8,963 nt of DNA from Methanomicrobiales archaeon (GCA_012510335.1 JAAZIF010000167.1:1-8963); one strand, 5' to 3'. Counted from the stretch's first letter, positions 1 to 6,279 are shown. A program made the numbers and translations. The notes: generated by a model from the sequence alone, not told the origin.

Positions 1-252
1 CTGGACGCTATGGGCGCTATCGGGATCGCGAGGACGTTCCTGCAGTCCGGGGAGAGGGGTGACGGTATCCTCGATGCAACCGATCACATCCGGGCAAAAC
101 TCCTCTCCCTCAGGGGCCGGATGTACACAAAGACCGCCCGGGAGATCGCCGGGGAGAGGCATGCATTCCTCGCCGAGTTCATCGAGACCCTGGACGGCGA
201 GATGCATCCGGAGCCTTCGCCGGAAGCGGTTCCCTTGACGGAGGCCGAATAA
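1..252 (+). CDS. HD-domain phosphohydrolase, C-terminal part (5' end outside window)
   Basis: The reading frame is open from the first base (Leu-Asp-Ala-Met-Gly-Ala-Ile-Gly-Ile-Ala-Arg) to a TAA at 250-252, giving 83 visible residues. The LDAMGAIGIAR stretch matches the part of YedJ-type HD-superfamily hydrolases that follows the last metal-binding Asp. The later segment with KLLSLRGRMYT and AGERHAFLAEFIETL matches the helical tail of the same family. Members are metal-dependent phosphohydrolases acting on nucleotide-like or other phosphate esters in the cytoplasm; the substrate is usually unknown. The catalytic H...HD residues lie upstream of the window and cannot be checked. The Met at position 10 is internal to the conserved stretch and is not a real start. 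The tail after about residue 70 is Pro/Glu-rich and probably disordered. Family assignment is fairly secure; specific function is not known. Confidence 0.8.
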   Translation: MDAMGAIGIARTFLQSGERGDGILDATDHIRAKLLSLRGRMYTKTAREIAGERHAFLAEFIETLDGEMHPEPSPEAVPLTEAE

Positions 253-549
253 CCGGTCCTGCCGGCGGGGCACATCCCGGTCGACGAGCACCGGGTGAGG
301 GCCGCGGCGCTTCAGAGCCTCCGGACCGATGGGGTTCTCGCTGGAGAGCGGTTAACTATATCTTCATCCTGCTGGCGCCGACCCATCTCCCCTTGCCGGA
401 GCGGCCTGCCGCCCCCGGGCATCGACAACCCGGCAATCCGGAGCCGGCTGGGTACAGAGCGGCGTTCTCCCGAGCGAGAGGAGCAGGGCCACCGTTCTGT
501 GCGATGAACGGGGGCTCAAGAACCGCGAAGGGAATACCGCCCTCTTCGC
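253..549. other. Intergenic region without a credible gene
   Basis: The roughly 300 bp between the HD hydrolase stop and the end of the exporter pseudogene hold only short open frames of about 65-70 codons. These are rich in Pro, Gly and Arg, overlap one another on both strands, and have no recognisable family or convincing ribosome binding site. An AT-rich spot at about 349-362 (GGTTAACTATATCT) resembles a TATA box on the plus strand, but no plausible gene follows it. A CCGG...CCGG inverted repeat lies just after the hydrolase stop, at about 254-268, without a T-run. The two flanking genes converge on this region, so it may contain both their transcript ends. Confidence 0.5.
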
Positions 550-877
550 TCACGCATCAGGGCAGAGCTTCAGCCCCACGATCCCCGATATAACCAGAAG
601 GAGACAGAGGAGGCGGGCAACGCTCCGCGACTCGCCGAAGAGGATGATCCCGGCGATAACCGCCCCGACCGCCCCGATTCCTGCCCATACAGTATGCTGC
701 CCCGAGCGGGAGGCCTGAGAGCGACCGCGAGAGTAGGTAGACACTCCCGGCCATCACGACAAGGGTCGCCACAGATGGCCCCACCTTTGTAAACCCGTCG
801 GTATACCTGAGGCCGAGCGCCCAGCCCATCTCCAGGAGCCCGGCGAGGAACAGGGTTATCCAGGCAATCTCCCGCAT
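550..877 (-). pseudogene. Frameshifted SMR-family exporter, Gdx/SugE-like
   Basis: Two minus-strand frames together make one small multidrug resistance protein. The first runs from ATG at 877 through 62 residues to Tyr (codon 694-692). The second continues from Val (codon 690-688) for 46 residues to TGA at 552-550. The junction falls in the family's conserved AYAVWxGIGAVG motif: one base (691) is left over where an Ala codon is expected, consistent with a 2-nt deletion. The repaired length is about 109 residues, normal for the family. Glu16 in LLEMGWALGLRYTDGF corresponds to the membrane-embedded proton/substrate Glu of SMR dimers, and the sequence style is Gdx/SugE (guanidinium/H+ antiport) more than EmrE. 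Four TM helices are expected after repair. A GAGGT lies 7 nt before the ATG. Without repair the protein loses TM4 and the loop, so the gene is probably inactive unless the shift is a sequencing error. Confidence 0.8.
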
Positions 878-917
878 GGGCAGACCTCATCATTTCGCCC
901 CGGCAGTTCCCCTGATG

Positions 918-923
918 AAAAAA
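918..923 (-). terminator. T6 tract, candidate U-rich terminator after the M42 peptidase gene
   Basis: On the minus strand a run of six T (CTCCTTTTTTCATC) lies about 20 nt after the peptidase stop codon. Archaeal RNA polymerase often terminates at oligo-U tracts without a strong hairpin, and none is seen here. The run separates the three-gene operon from the exporter pseudogene, which starts about 40 nt further on with its own ribosome binding site. Confidence 0.35.
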
Positions 924-941
924 GGAGTGGTATCGGCCGCA

Positions 942-1979
942 TCAGAGCGCGGGTTTACCCTTCAGCGCCTCGACGAGGAGGCGGACCCCCGCCTCGATGT
1001 CACCGATATCGACCACCTCCACGGGCGAGTGGATGTAGCGGGCCGCGATCGAGAACGGGATGCTCGGTATGCCGCCCCGTTCGAGGTGGATGATCGTTGC
1101 GTCTGTGTTGCCGCCGGTCCCGACCTCGAGCTGGTAGGGGATATCATTCTTCTCAGCGGTCTCCCTGAGCCACGCGGTCATCCTCGGGTCTGCCATGAGC
1201 CCCCGCCCGCTCGCGCTGACCAGGACGAGGACCGGCCCCTTCCCCATCTCGACGCTCGCATCCCTCTTCTCGATCCCCGGGTGGTCGCCGGGGATGGTGA
1301 CGTCGGTCGCGATCGCACAGTCGGGGTTCAGGGAGTAGGCGCTCACCTTAGCCCCTTTGAGCCCCAGCTCCTCCTGGACCGTGAATACACCGTAGATCGT
1401 GTGCGGTGACTTCACCTTCTGCATGGCCCGGATGAGCATCGCGACGCCGACACGGTTATCAAGTGCCTTCCCGGTCACACGGTTGCCGGCAAGTTCCGTG
1501 TACTCGCGGTCGGTGGTGATCGGGGTGCCGATCTCGATCCCGAGGTCACCTACCTCCGAGGCAGAGGCGGCGCCCACATCGATGAACATATCCTCGATCT
1601 TGATCTCCTTCTTGCGCTCCTCCTCTTTCATCACGTGCGGGGGCTTTGCGCCGATGACCCCCATAACCGGCCCCTTCGCCCCGTGCAGGATCACCCGCTG
1701 GCAATAGAGCACCGGCCCGAACCAGCCCCCGAGAGGGACGACCCGGATGAACCCCTTATCATCGATGTACTGGACCATCAGGCCGATCTCATCCATGTGG
1801 GCGGCGAGCATGATGGAGAAGTCGTCGCCACGCTTTACGGTGATCAGGTTCCCCATCGTATCCCCGGTGATCTCGTCGACCACCCCGGCAAGTTCTGCCC
1901 GGATGATATCCCGGATGTTCCCTTCGCTGCTCGAGACGCCGTGGGCGTCTGACAATTTCCTTAGTAACTCTTTTACCAT
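942..1979 (-). CDS. M42 family metallo-aminopeptidase (TET-type)
   Basis: A protein of 345 residues, full length for the M42 family, which includes the archaeal tetrahedral (TET) aminopeptidases that trim short peptides in the cytoplasm using a two-metal centre. All expected residues are present, numbered from the chosen Met: His61 in AAHMDEIGL, Asp174 in ALDNRVG (bridging metal ligand), Glu203-Glu204 in VQEELGLKGA (catalytic base and ligand), Asp226 in ATDVT and His317 in YIHSPVE. GGNTDA near 289-294 is also typical. I chose ATG at 1979 because GGAGTGA, built from the last codons of the upstream aminotransferase, lies 6 nt before it. A GTG at 1988 would add three residues and overlap the upstream stop, but has no good ribosome binding site. 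The gene is last in the operon and translationally coupled. Chain-end specificity (acidic, neutral or basic residues) cannot be read from sequence. Confidence 0.92.
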   Translation of the reverse strand: MVKELLRKLSDAHGVSSSEGNIRDIIRAELAGVVDEITGDTMGNLITVKRGDDFSIMLAAHMDEIGLMVQYIDDKGFIRVVPLGGWFGPVLYCQRVILHGAKGPVMGVIGAKPPHVMKEEERKKEIKIEDMFIDVGAASASEVGDLGIEIGTPITTDREYTELAGNRVTGKALDNRVGVAMLIRAMQKVKSPHTIYGVFTVQEELGLKGAKVSAYSLNPDCAIATDVTIPGDHPGIEKRDASVEMGKGPVLVLVSASGRGLMADPRMTAWLRETAEKNDIPYQLEVGTGGNTDATIIHLERGGIPSIPFSIAARYIHSPVEVVDIGDIEAGVRLLVEALKGKPAL

Positions 1980-1984
1980 CTCTC

Positions 1985-3091
1985 TCACTCCACAAGTGCC
2001 GCGAGACGCCCAACCGCCCGGGAGAGGTTCTCCCGGGACGTCGCGTAGCTGAGGCGCGCATAATCAGGCGCCCTCGAGCCGAACGCTTCGCCCGGCACTA
2101 TGATGATGCCGCCTTCGATGGCCTTATCAATAAGGTTTCGTCCCATCGGGACAAAGGCATAAAACGCGCCTTCCGGTCGTGGGAACTTGAGGCCCAGGCC
2201 TGATAGGCCAGAGTAGAGAAGATCCCTTCTCGCGCGATACTCCTCTCGCATCCGTGCAACCTCTCCCTGGTCACCTGTGTATGCCGCGAGCGCAGCGTAC
2301 TGGGATATCGATGTCGCGCACGCCTGGGCGTACTGATGCACCTTGAGGTACTCCGGTATGTGTTCCTCAGGCGCGGCGATATACCCGATCCGCCACCCGG
2401 TCATGGCATATGTCTTGCTGGTGGCGTTGATCGTTATGACGTCGTCACCGAAGTGTGCTGCACTGACGTGCTTCTTCTCGTAGATGAAGTGTTCGTAGAC
2501 CTCATCAGTCACGATGGTGACGCCGTGGTCGTCTGCGTACTCAACGAGGGCACGGATCGACTCCTCGCTCTCGACGGCGCCGGTGGGGTTCGCGGGGGAG
2601 TTCAGGACGAAGAGGCGTGCCCCGTCCATCAGCTCCTTCGCCTGCTCGACATCGATATGGAGGGTTTCATCGAGCGGCACGCCCACGGGCTGTCCTCCTG
2701 CGATCGCCGCAAGAGCAGCATATGAGACGAACCCCGGGTCGGGGAAGAGCACACGGTCGCCCGGATCCACGAGCGCCTGCATAACGAGGTGGAGCGCCTC
2801 GCTCCCGCCTGCCGTGACGAGGATCTGCTCGGGCCGGAAGGTCAGATTGTTCTCCCGTTCAAACTTCGCGCATATCGCCTCCCGCAGCTCCGGGATCCCG
2901 GCATTCGGGGTGTAGCCGGTCTTGCCGGCCCTGATGGCGGCGATTGCGGCCTCTTTGATGTGATCGGGTGTATCAAAGTCCGGTTGCCCTATACCGAGGT
3001 TGATGGCGTCCGGCCCTCCTGCATCGAAGAGTTTCCGGATGCCTGACATCTCCAACGCCCTGACCCGGGCAGCGTACCTGTGCTTGCTCAT
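1985..3091 (-). CDS. PLP-dependent class I/II aminotransferase
   Basis: A complete 368-residue fold-type I aminotransferase of the aspartate aminotransferase-like Igamma group. Visible landmarks are INLGIGQPDFDTP (30-42), the GGSEAL cofactor-phosphate segment (95-100), NSPANPTG (164-171, with Asn168 contacting PLP), TDEVYEHF (195-202, Asp196 pairs with the pyridine N and Tyr199 with O3'), SKTYAMTGWRIGY (225-237, Lys226 forms the Schiff base, Arg234 binds phosphate) and ARLSYA (345-350, Arg346 expected to bind the substrate carboxylate). It transfers an amino group between an amino acid and a 2-oxo acid in the cytoplasm; the substrate pair (Asp, Ala, aromatic or other) cannot be fixed from sequence. 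The ATG at 3091 has GAGGT 7 nt upstream. That site overlaps the stop codon of the hexuloisomerase gene (9-nt gap), and the peptidase gene follows 5 nt after this stop, so the three are almost certainly one transcript. Confidence 0.93.
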   Translation of the reverse strand: MSKHRYAARVRALEMSGIRKLFDAGGPDAINLGIGQPDFDTPDHIKEAAIAAIRAGKTGYTPNAGIPELREAICAKFERENNLTFRPEQILVTAGGSEALHLVMQALVDPGDRVLFPDPGFVSYAALAAIAGGQPVGVPLDETLHIDVEQAKELMDGARLFVLNSPANPTGAVESEESIRALVEYADDHGVTIVTDEVYEHFIYEKKHVSAAHFGDDVITINATSKTYAMTGWRIGYIAAPEEHIPEYLKVHQYAQACATSISQYAALAAYTGDQGEVARMREEYRARRDLLYSGLSGLGLKFPRPEGAFYAFVPMGRNLIDKAIEGGIIIVPGEAFGSRAPDYARLSYATSRENLSRAVGRLAALVE

Positions 3092-3100
3092 TATAATACC

Positions 3101-3700
3101 TCACTCAATATTCGCGTGCCGGCACTGAAGATCTTCGGGTCTACACCGGGTGATCTCCATAAGCCGGGATATGATGGCGTCTGCAAAGACCATGGCGGCC
3201 GTCTCAAAGATGGTTCCGAGCGGTGCAAACGACTTGTGCTCGCCCATCATCTGCCTGACCTCAAACTCGGCCGACTCGTCGGCTATCCTGTCCCGCTGGC
3301 TCTCGATGATGACGATGCAGTCGGCGATACGCCCGATCCTCGACTCTTTCTTCGCGGTGACGAGGCAGATCCGCCCGCCGATCTCCTTTGCGGTCTCGGA
3401 AATATCCGCGACCGTCTTGGTCGCACCGGATCCTGAGAAGACGATGATGATATCCCCCGACTTCATGGCCGGGGTTACCGTCTCCCCGACGACGAACGCC
3501 AGGAGGCCGAGGTGCATCAGCCGCATGGCAAATGACTTTGCTACCAGCCCGGAGCGCCCCGCGCCCATGGTGTAGATGCGTTTCGCGTCCAGGATCTCGT
3601 CTATCAGCGCATCGATCTCTTCATCAGACATCACATCCGCTATGGTCTCGATCCTGGTCGCCATCAACCGCATCATATTCTTCACCGAGTGATCTGTCAT
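3101..3700 (-). CDS. hxlB: 6-phospho-3-hexuloisomerase (SIS domain)
   Basis: A 199-residue single SIS-domain protein, typical length for 6-phospho-3-hexuloisomerase (PHI). The enzyme interconverts fructose 6-phosphate and D-arabino-hex-3-ulose 6-phosphate. With hexulose-6-phosphate synthase it forms the ribulose monophosphate pathway, which many archaea run toward ribulose 5-phosphate for pentose synthesis while releasing formaldehyde. Evidence: YTMGAGRSGLVAKSFAMRLMHLG (43-65, phosphate-binding GAGRSG), VVGETVTPAM (70-79), VFSGSGATKT (87-96), PLGTIFE (160-166, with the expected Glu166) and the C-terminal RHANIE (194-199), which is diagnostic for PHI among SIS proteins. The ATG at 3700 has AGGGGA about 8 nt upstream. 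It is the first recognisable gene of an operon with the aminotransferase and the peptidase. No hexulose-6-phosphate synthase is in the window; in methanogens it is often fused to formaldehyde-activating enzyme elsewhere. Confidence 0.92.
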   Translation of the reverse strand: MTDHSVKNMMRLMATRIETIADVMSDEEIDALIDEILDAKRIYTMGAGRSGLVAKSFAMRLMHLGLLAFVVGETVTPAMKSGDIIIVFSGSGATKTVADISETAKEIGGRICLVTAKKESRIGRIADCIVIIESQRDRIADESAEFEVRQMMGEHKSFAPLGTIFETAAMVFADAIISRLMEITRCRPEDLQCRHANIE

Positions 3701-4176
3701 TCGTAGTTCCCCTGTTATGTTTCACGAGAAGATACATTAGAATGCATGAGATCCACTCCTCTGTGGGAGGGTAGTGCATCATTTCCCGGGCTGCCGGGGA
3801 TCGGCGGATCCAGGGATCGGAGGGTCACCTTATCTACGCTCGTTGTGCTGAAGATGTTCTTTCTCATGGATATCTGCTGCTTCTGCCACACCATTTGCTC
3901 ACCCCGGAGACAGAAAAAGGTTGCCGCTGCTATCCCCGGGAATGCGCAGGGACATGGGGCGGCACCTGATCCCTGTAGATTTATTATCGCGCTTTGACTG
4001 TATAACACCGATCATAAGTGAGTTTTGATGCACTGGAGGGTGATCGCGCATCCCGGGCCACCTGCCCATCCCATCGAGATGCGGGGTGCGTGGAGGCGAA
4101 ATACCTGCAGCGTCTTCTCTCCTTATCGGGCCACCCGATGGCGGGGCGAACCGGGTCTACTGCCCACCTGGAGGCC
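3701..4176. other. Long leader/intergenic region upstream of the hexuloisomerase operon
   Basis: This 476-bp stretch has no recognised gene; a possible small minus-strand ORF inside it is listed separately. AT-rich points that could be TATA boxes are at 3977-3988 (GCGATAATAAATC on the minus strand) and around 4000-4005 (GTTATAC). Small inverted repeats occur at 3785-3798 (CCCGG/CCGGG), 3809-3820 (GATCC/GGATC) and 4125-4139 (ATCGGG cca CCCGAT, about 40 nt beyond the UPF0316 stop). The last could end the UPF0316 transcript but lacks a T-run. If the operon promoter is the one near 3980, the mRNA leader before hxlB would be some 250 nt long. Confidence 0.45.
3715..3894 (-). CDS. Possible 59-residue protein just upstream of hxlB
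   Basis: A minus-strand frame opens with ATG at 3894, preceded by GGGGTGA 4-7 nt upstream, a good ribosome binding site for this genome. It ends at TAA 3717-3715, only 14 nt before the hexuloisomerase start. The product begins MVWQKQQISMRKNIF and is basic at the N-terminus, with no recognised family, membrane segment or signal peptide. By my hand count, 29 of its first 36 codons end in G or C, as expected for coding sequence here, but only 6 of the last 23 do. The coding signal therefore fades or the true gene ends earlier. A second in-frame ATG at 3747 has its own GGAG 8 nt upstream and would encode a ten-residue leader peptide. It could be a small gene of the operon, a leader peptide, or chance. 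Confidence 0.3.
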   Translation of the reverse strand: MVWQKQQISMRKNIFSTTSVDKVTLRSLDPPIPGSPGNDALPSHRGVDLMHSNVSSRET

Positions 4177-4773
4177 TCACTTGCCTCTCCGGGTGTTCCG
4201 GAGAAGGCGGAACGGCGTCGGGCTCGCGGCGATGGGAAACGTCCCCTCGGCCGTACGCCTGATATCTTCGACCGAGTAGAACGCCTTTGGGGCAAACTCG
4301 TGGATGGCGTTCTCCACATCCTTTATGTTTTTCCTCTTGATCACAGAGAAGATCACCTTGCCAGGGCCCAATTTCCCCTGGGCGTCGAAGACTGTCACTC
4401 CGTAGCCGGCGGCACGGAGGTAGTCGATGAGATTGGTTGCATCCCGCTGTGTGATTATCCGGATGAGGGAGAGACCCATCGCCAGGCGTTCCTCGATGAG
4501 CATCCCGACGTAGTTCCCTGTGCCGAATCCGGCCGCGTAGGCGAGGTAGTTGAGCGGGTTTGTGAGGTTCTGGAAGATCTGGCCGATGGCGATGATCCAG
4601 ATGAAGACCTCTATGAATCCGAGGATCGGGGCGATCATCTTCATCCCCCGGGCCACGAAGATGATCCGCATCGTCCCGATGGTGACATCGCAGATCCGTG
4701 CGAAGAAGATGAATAGCGGGACTATAACCAGGGAAGCGATTCCCGGGTCTATATCCGGGACGATGCCGAACAT
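4177..4773 (-). CDS. UPF0316 membrane protein (DUF5698 plus DUF2179)
   Basis: A 198-residue protein of the UPF0316/YebE-like family. The N-terminal half has three hydrophobic segments, at about 12-30, 46-67 and 75-93. They include [17 protein letters not shown] and the conserved [32 protein letters not shown]...G.LIEERLA, typical of DUF5698. The soluble C-terminal half (about 100-175, IRIITQ through [10 protein letters not shown]) is a DUF2179 domain with KGYGVT-like [13 protein letters not shown]. The family sits in the cytoplasmic membrane; its function is not established, though DUF2179 is shared with putative transporters and suggests small-molecule sensing. I chose ATG at 4773 because a TATA-like box centred near 4806 would put transcription start a few bases upstream. 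A TTG at 4794 would add seven residues. Neither has a clear ribosome binding site. The gene appears to be transcribed alone. Confidence 0.85.
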   Translation of the reverse strand: MFGIVPDIDPGIASLVIVPLFIFFARICDVTIGTMRIIFVARGMKMIAPILGFIEVFIWIIAIGQIFQNLTNPLNYLAYAAGFGTGNYVGMLIEERLAMGLSLIRIITQRDATNLIDYLRAAGYGVTVFDAQGKLGPGKVIFSVIKRKNIKDVENAIHEFAPKAFYSVEDIRRTAEGTFPIAASPTPFRLLRNTRRGK

Positions 4774-4800
4774 AGAATCATGTTTGGCGAGCAAACTTCA

Positions 4801-4827
4801 TAATTATATTCTATTAGATAATATATT
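4801..4827 (-). promoter_or_regulatory. TATA-box region of the UPF0316 gene
   Basis: An AT-rich island on the minus strand holds two overlapping TATA-like boxes: AATATATTAT at 4827-4818 and AATATAATTA at 4810-4801. The second is about 33 nt from the ATG at 4773, which predicts a very short or absent leader. The first is about 28 nt from the alternative TTG at 4794. The lack of a ribosome binding site at either start agrees with leaderless or near-leaderless translation. Confidence 0.55.
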
Positions 4828-4920
4828 CCCCGAGCAAAAAATCCCGTAAAAGGCATTTTAATGGATATCGTTTAACTCGTGGGGGGGTGCGGGGCAGGTC
4901 GCATATCACCCGGGCGCGAT

Positions 4921-4958
4921 CAGGCGAGATTCTGATCTTTTGCTCTGCATCTCGCCTG
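4921..4958 (-). terminator. 10-bp perfect stem-loop downstream of the half-ferritin gene
   Basis: CAGGCGAGAT (4921-4930) and ATCTCGCCTG (4949-4958) are exact reverse complements separated by 18 nt. The structure begins 46 nt after the stop codon of the ferritin-like gene. No T-run follows directly on the minus strand, but a T6 tract lies further on at 4841-4836. It may mark the 3' end of the transcript or protect it. A protein-binding palindrome is the alternative. Confidence 0.4.
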
Positions 4959-5003
4959 CCAGGGGCTTCTTGTGTGGTCGTCGGCAGAGGAGGAGAGCGG
5001 GAA

Positions 5004-5318
5004 TCACTTCCCGCCCTTCTTAATCTCCTCGATCATCTCCTCGACTTCCTCATAGCCGTGCTGGTAAAACTCCTTCTCGGTCGGCTCGATCTCGCGCAGG
5101 AGACGCAAAAACTCTCCTGCATGCTCTTTTTCCTCGTTTGCGACATCGAGCATCACCTTCCGGACCAGCGGGTCGTCGGTCGATTCAGCAATCTGCTCGT
5201 AGAATTGGATCGCCTCATATTCAGCAGCGATCGAGAACCGGATCGTTCGTATCAGTTCGTTCCGGTCCAGTTTGCGCTCCAGGCGATTCCCGGAGAAGGG
5301 ATCTGTGAAATCAGGCAT
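5004..5318 (-). CDS. Half-ferritin (two-helix ferritin-like) protein, encapsulated-ferritin type
   Basis: A 104-residue protein with two long helices, about 17-46 and 48-78, and a charged helical tail. It resembles encapsulated ferritin (EncFtn) and the ferritin-like domain fused to the encapsulin of Pyrococcus rather than four-helix rubrerythrin. The iron pattern fits: Glu33 in AAEYEAIQFYE, then Glu63 and His66 in NEEKEHAGEF. From memory, this matches EncFtn Glu32/Glu62/His65 in identity and spacing, with Tyr40 at the Tyr39 place and Phe39 replacing Trp38. Such half-bundles make the diiron ferroxidase site at a dimer interface, oxidising Fe(II), normally inside an encapsulin shell. The ATG at 5318 follows AAGGAGG with 9-nt spacing, and an excellent TATA box lies upstream. 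No shell gene is adjacent: the downstream neighbour is UPF0316 and the upstream one a flavoprotein. The C-terminus (EEIKKGGK) shows no clear encapsulin-targeting peptide. A generic rubrerythrin-like label is the cautious alternative. Confidence 0.82.
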   Translation of the reverse strand: MPDFTDPFSGNRLERKLDRNELIRTIRFSIAAEYEAIQFYEQIAESTDDPLVRKVMLDVANEEKEHAGEFLRLLREIEPTEKEFYQHGYEEVEEMIEEIKKGGK

Positions 5319-5376
5319 ACATCATGGCCTCCTTGAGAGATGGACGGGATCTCCCGGGGGCGCATGTGCCTGGGTG

Positions 5377-5386
5377 TTATATATAT
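5377..5386 (-). promoter_or_regulatory. TATA box of the half-ferritin gene
   Basis: ATATATATAA on the minus strand stands out in GC-rich surroundings about 60 nt before the ATG at 5318. Transcription starting some 25 nt downstream would give a leader of roughly 35 nt carrying the AAGGAGG ribosome binding site. This indicates the gene has its own promoter even though it lies in the same orientation behind the flavoprotein gene. Confidence 0.6.
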
Positions 5387-5430
5387 GTTGGGCGCGCCAG
5401 GGCCGGCAGCGGTATCCGGATCCCACGGGT

Positions 5431-6099
5431 TCACCAGATCCAGACCTGATCGACCCAGTGCTCGTAGTTACCCGGCCACTCTGGTCTTTCGCCGGCGATG
5501 ACCTCTCCGAACTTCTCCTGGAATCGCTTATGAAATGCCTCGATCTCCGGATACTGCCGTCCGGTCTGAATCGCTTCAGCGAGCACCTTTCCGAGGCTGC
5601 GGGCATCCTCTTCCGCCCGGGTCAGGGCGCCGGGATCCTTCCCGATCGCGACCCCCACACCGCCGACCGGCGTTGCGCCGAGCATCTGGAGGAAGTGGTT
5701 CAGGTACGTCACTACCGCCTGCTCGGCGTGGTCGCCTGAGGTGGAGACCGAGCACCCATACTTCCCCGATAGCGCCTGACACTGGATCCCATCGGCCATC
5801 CGGTCGATGAGCAGTTTCATCTGCCCGGTGAGCAGATCGACGTACACGGGTGATCCGAGCACAAGGCCGTCTGCGGCCTTTATCTTCATGTAGAGAGCCG
5901 GAAAATCGTCTTCCTCGGCGCACCTGCCCTCCTGGAAGCAGGCGCTACAGGCGTTTCGAAACCTTATATCGAGGTCTACGAGGTTCACTATATCGACATC
6001 TGCGCCACCCCCCTTTGCGCCATCGAGGACCGCTGAGATGAGTTGCAGTGTGGCGCTCCTCTCGCCCCGGGGGCTCCCGTTAATTCCGAGTAGTTTCAT
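5431..6099 (-). CDS. Flavodoxin-fold NAD(P)H:FMN reductase family protein
   Basis: A 222-residue protein of the NADPH-dependent FMN reductase / iron-sulfur flavoprotein superfamily. It opens with LLGINGSPRGERSAT (3-17), the FMN phosphate-binding loop, followed by the flavin-contacting LVLGSPVYVDLLTGQMKLLIDR (79-100). Between them is CSACFQEGRC (51-60), a Cys-x2-Cys-x5-Cys cluster. Iron-sulfur flavoproteins of methanogens use a four-Cys compact motif (C-x2-C-x2-C-x4-7-C); here the third Cys is absent, so a 4Fe-4S cluster is doubtful. The C-terminal third (about 180-222, ending HWVDQVWIW) is an aromatic-rich extension. It likely moves electrons between a nicotinamide or ferredoxin donor and an unknown acceptor in the cytoplasm, perhaps in oxygen or redox stress. 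The ATG at 6099 has GGAG 9 nt upstream. A weak TATA-like TTTCATAA lies at 6147-6140. Confidence 0.85.
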   Translation of the reverse strand: MKLLGINGSPRGERSATLQLISAVLDGAKGGGADVDIVNLVDLDIRFRNACSACFQEGRCAEEDDFPALYMKIKAADGLVLGSPVYVDLLTGQMKLLIDRMADGIQCQALSGKYGCSVSTSGDHAEQAVVTYLNHFLQMLGATPVGGVGVAIGKDPGALTRAEEDARSLGKVLAEAIQTGRQYPEIEAFHKRFQEKFGEVIAGERPEWPGNYEHWVDQVWIW

Positions 6100-6253
6100 G
6101 GTTGTCAGCTCCGGACAGCGGTGCCTATCGATCGCACCCGTTATGAAACTTTCCAGGTGATCCCGGGATCTACCCCTCCAGTCCGGGGTTGACGGTGGTC
6201 TGCGTTGATCCGCCTCCCTGATCGAGACCTTCTGGACTTACTCTAACCCGGGC

Positions 6254-6279
6254 AAAAAGGATGGCTGGAGGTTTCCAGC
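6254..6279 (-). terminator. Hairpin plus T5 terminator of the tRNA-Thr transcript
   Basis: On the minus strand, GCTGGA AACC TCCAGC (6279-6264) forms a perfect 6-bp stem with a 4-nt loop, followed five bases later by TTTTT (6258-6254). It lies 25 nt downstream of the mature tRNA 3' end and upstream of the flavoprotein promoter region, as expected for the end of a single-tRNA transcript. Confidence 0.5.

Noticed and set aside
876..1409. A 177-codon plus-strand open frame over the M42 peptidase gene
   Set aside because: It lies antisense to a gene with full catalytic motifs. Its composition (rich in Asp, Arg, Pro, Val) is what GC-rich antisense frames give, and it has no recognisable family.
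1986..1988. GTG at 1988 as the M42 peptidase start
   Set aside because: It would overlap the aminotransferase stop (GTGA) but has no suitably spaced ribosome binding site, whereas the ATG at 1979 has GGAGTGA 6 nt upstream.
4125..4139. Inverted repeat ATCGGG cca CCCGAT after the UPF0316 gene as a terminator
   Set aside because: The stem is short (6 bp) and no T-run follows on the minus strand, so it is not listed as a terminator on its own.
4018..4716. A 232-codon plus-strand open frame over the UPF0316 gene
   Set aside because: It is antisense to a clear membrane protein gene, rich in Asp, Glu, His and Arg, with no family resemblance.
6159..6170. 12-nt perfect palindrome GATCCCGGGATC upstream of the flavoprotein gene
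   Set aside because: It lies about 60 nt before the ATG and could be an operator, but such palindromes made of GATC and CCGGG words are common by chance in this GC-rich sequence, and no second copy is seen.
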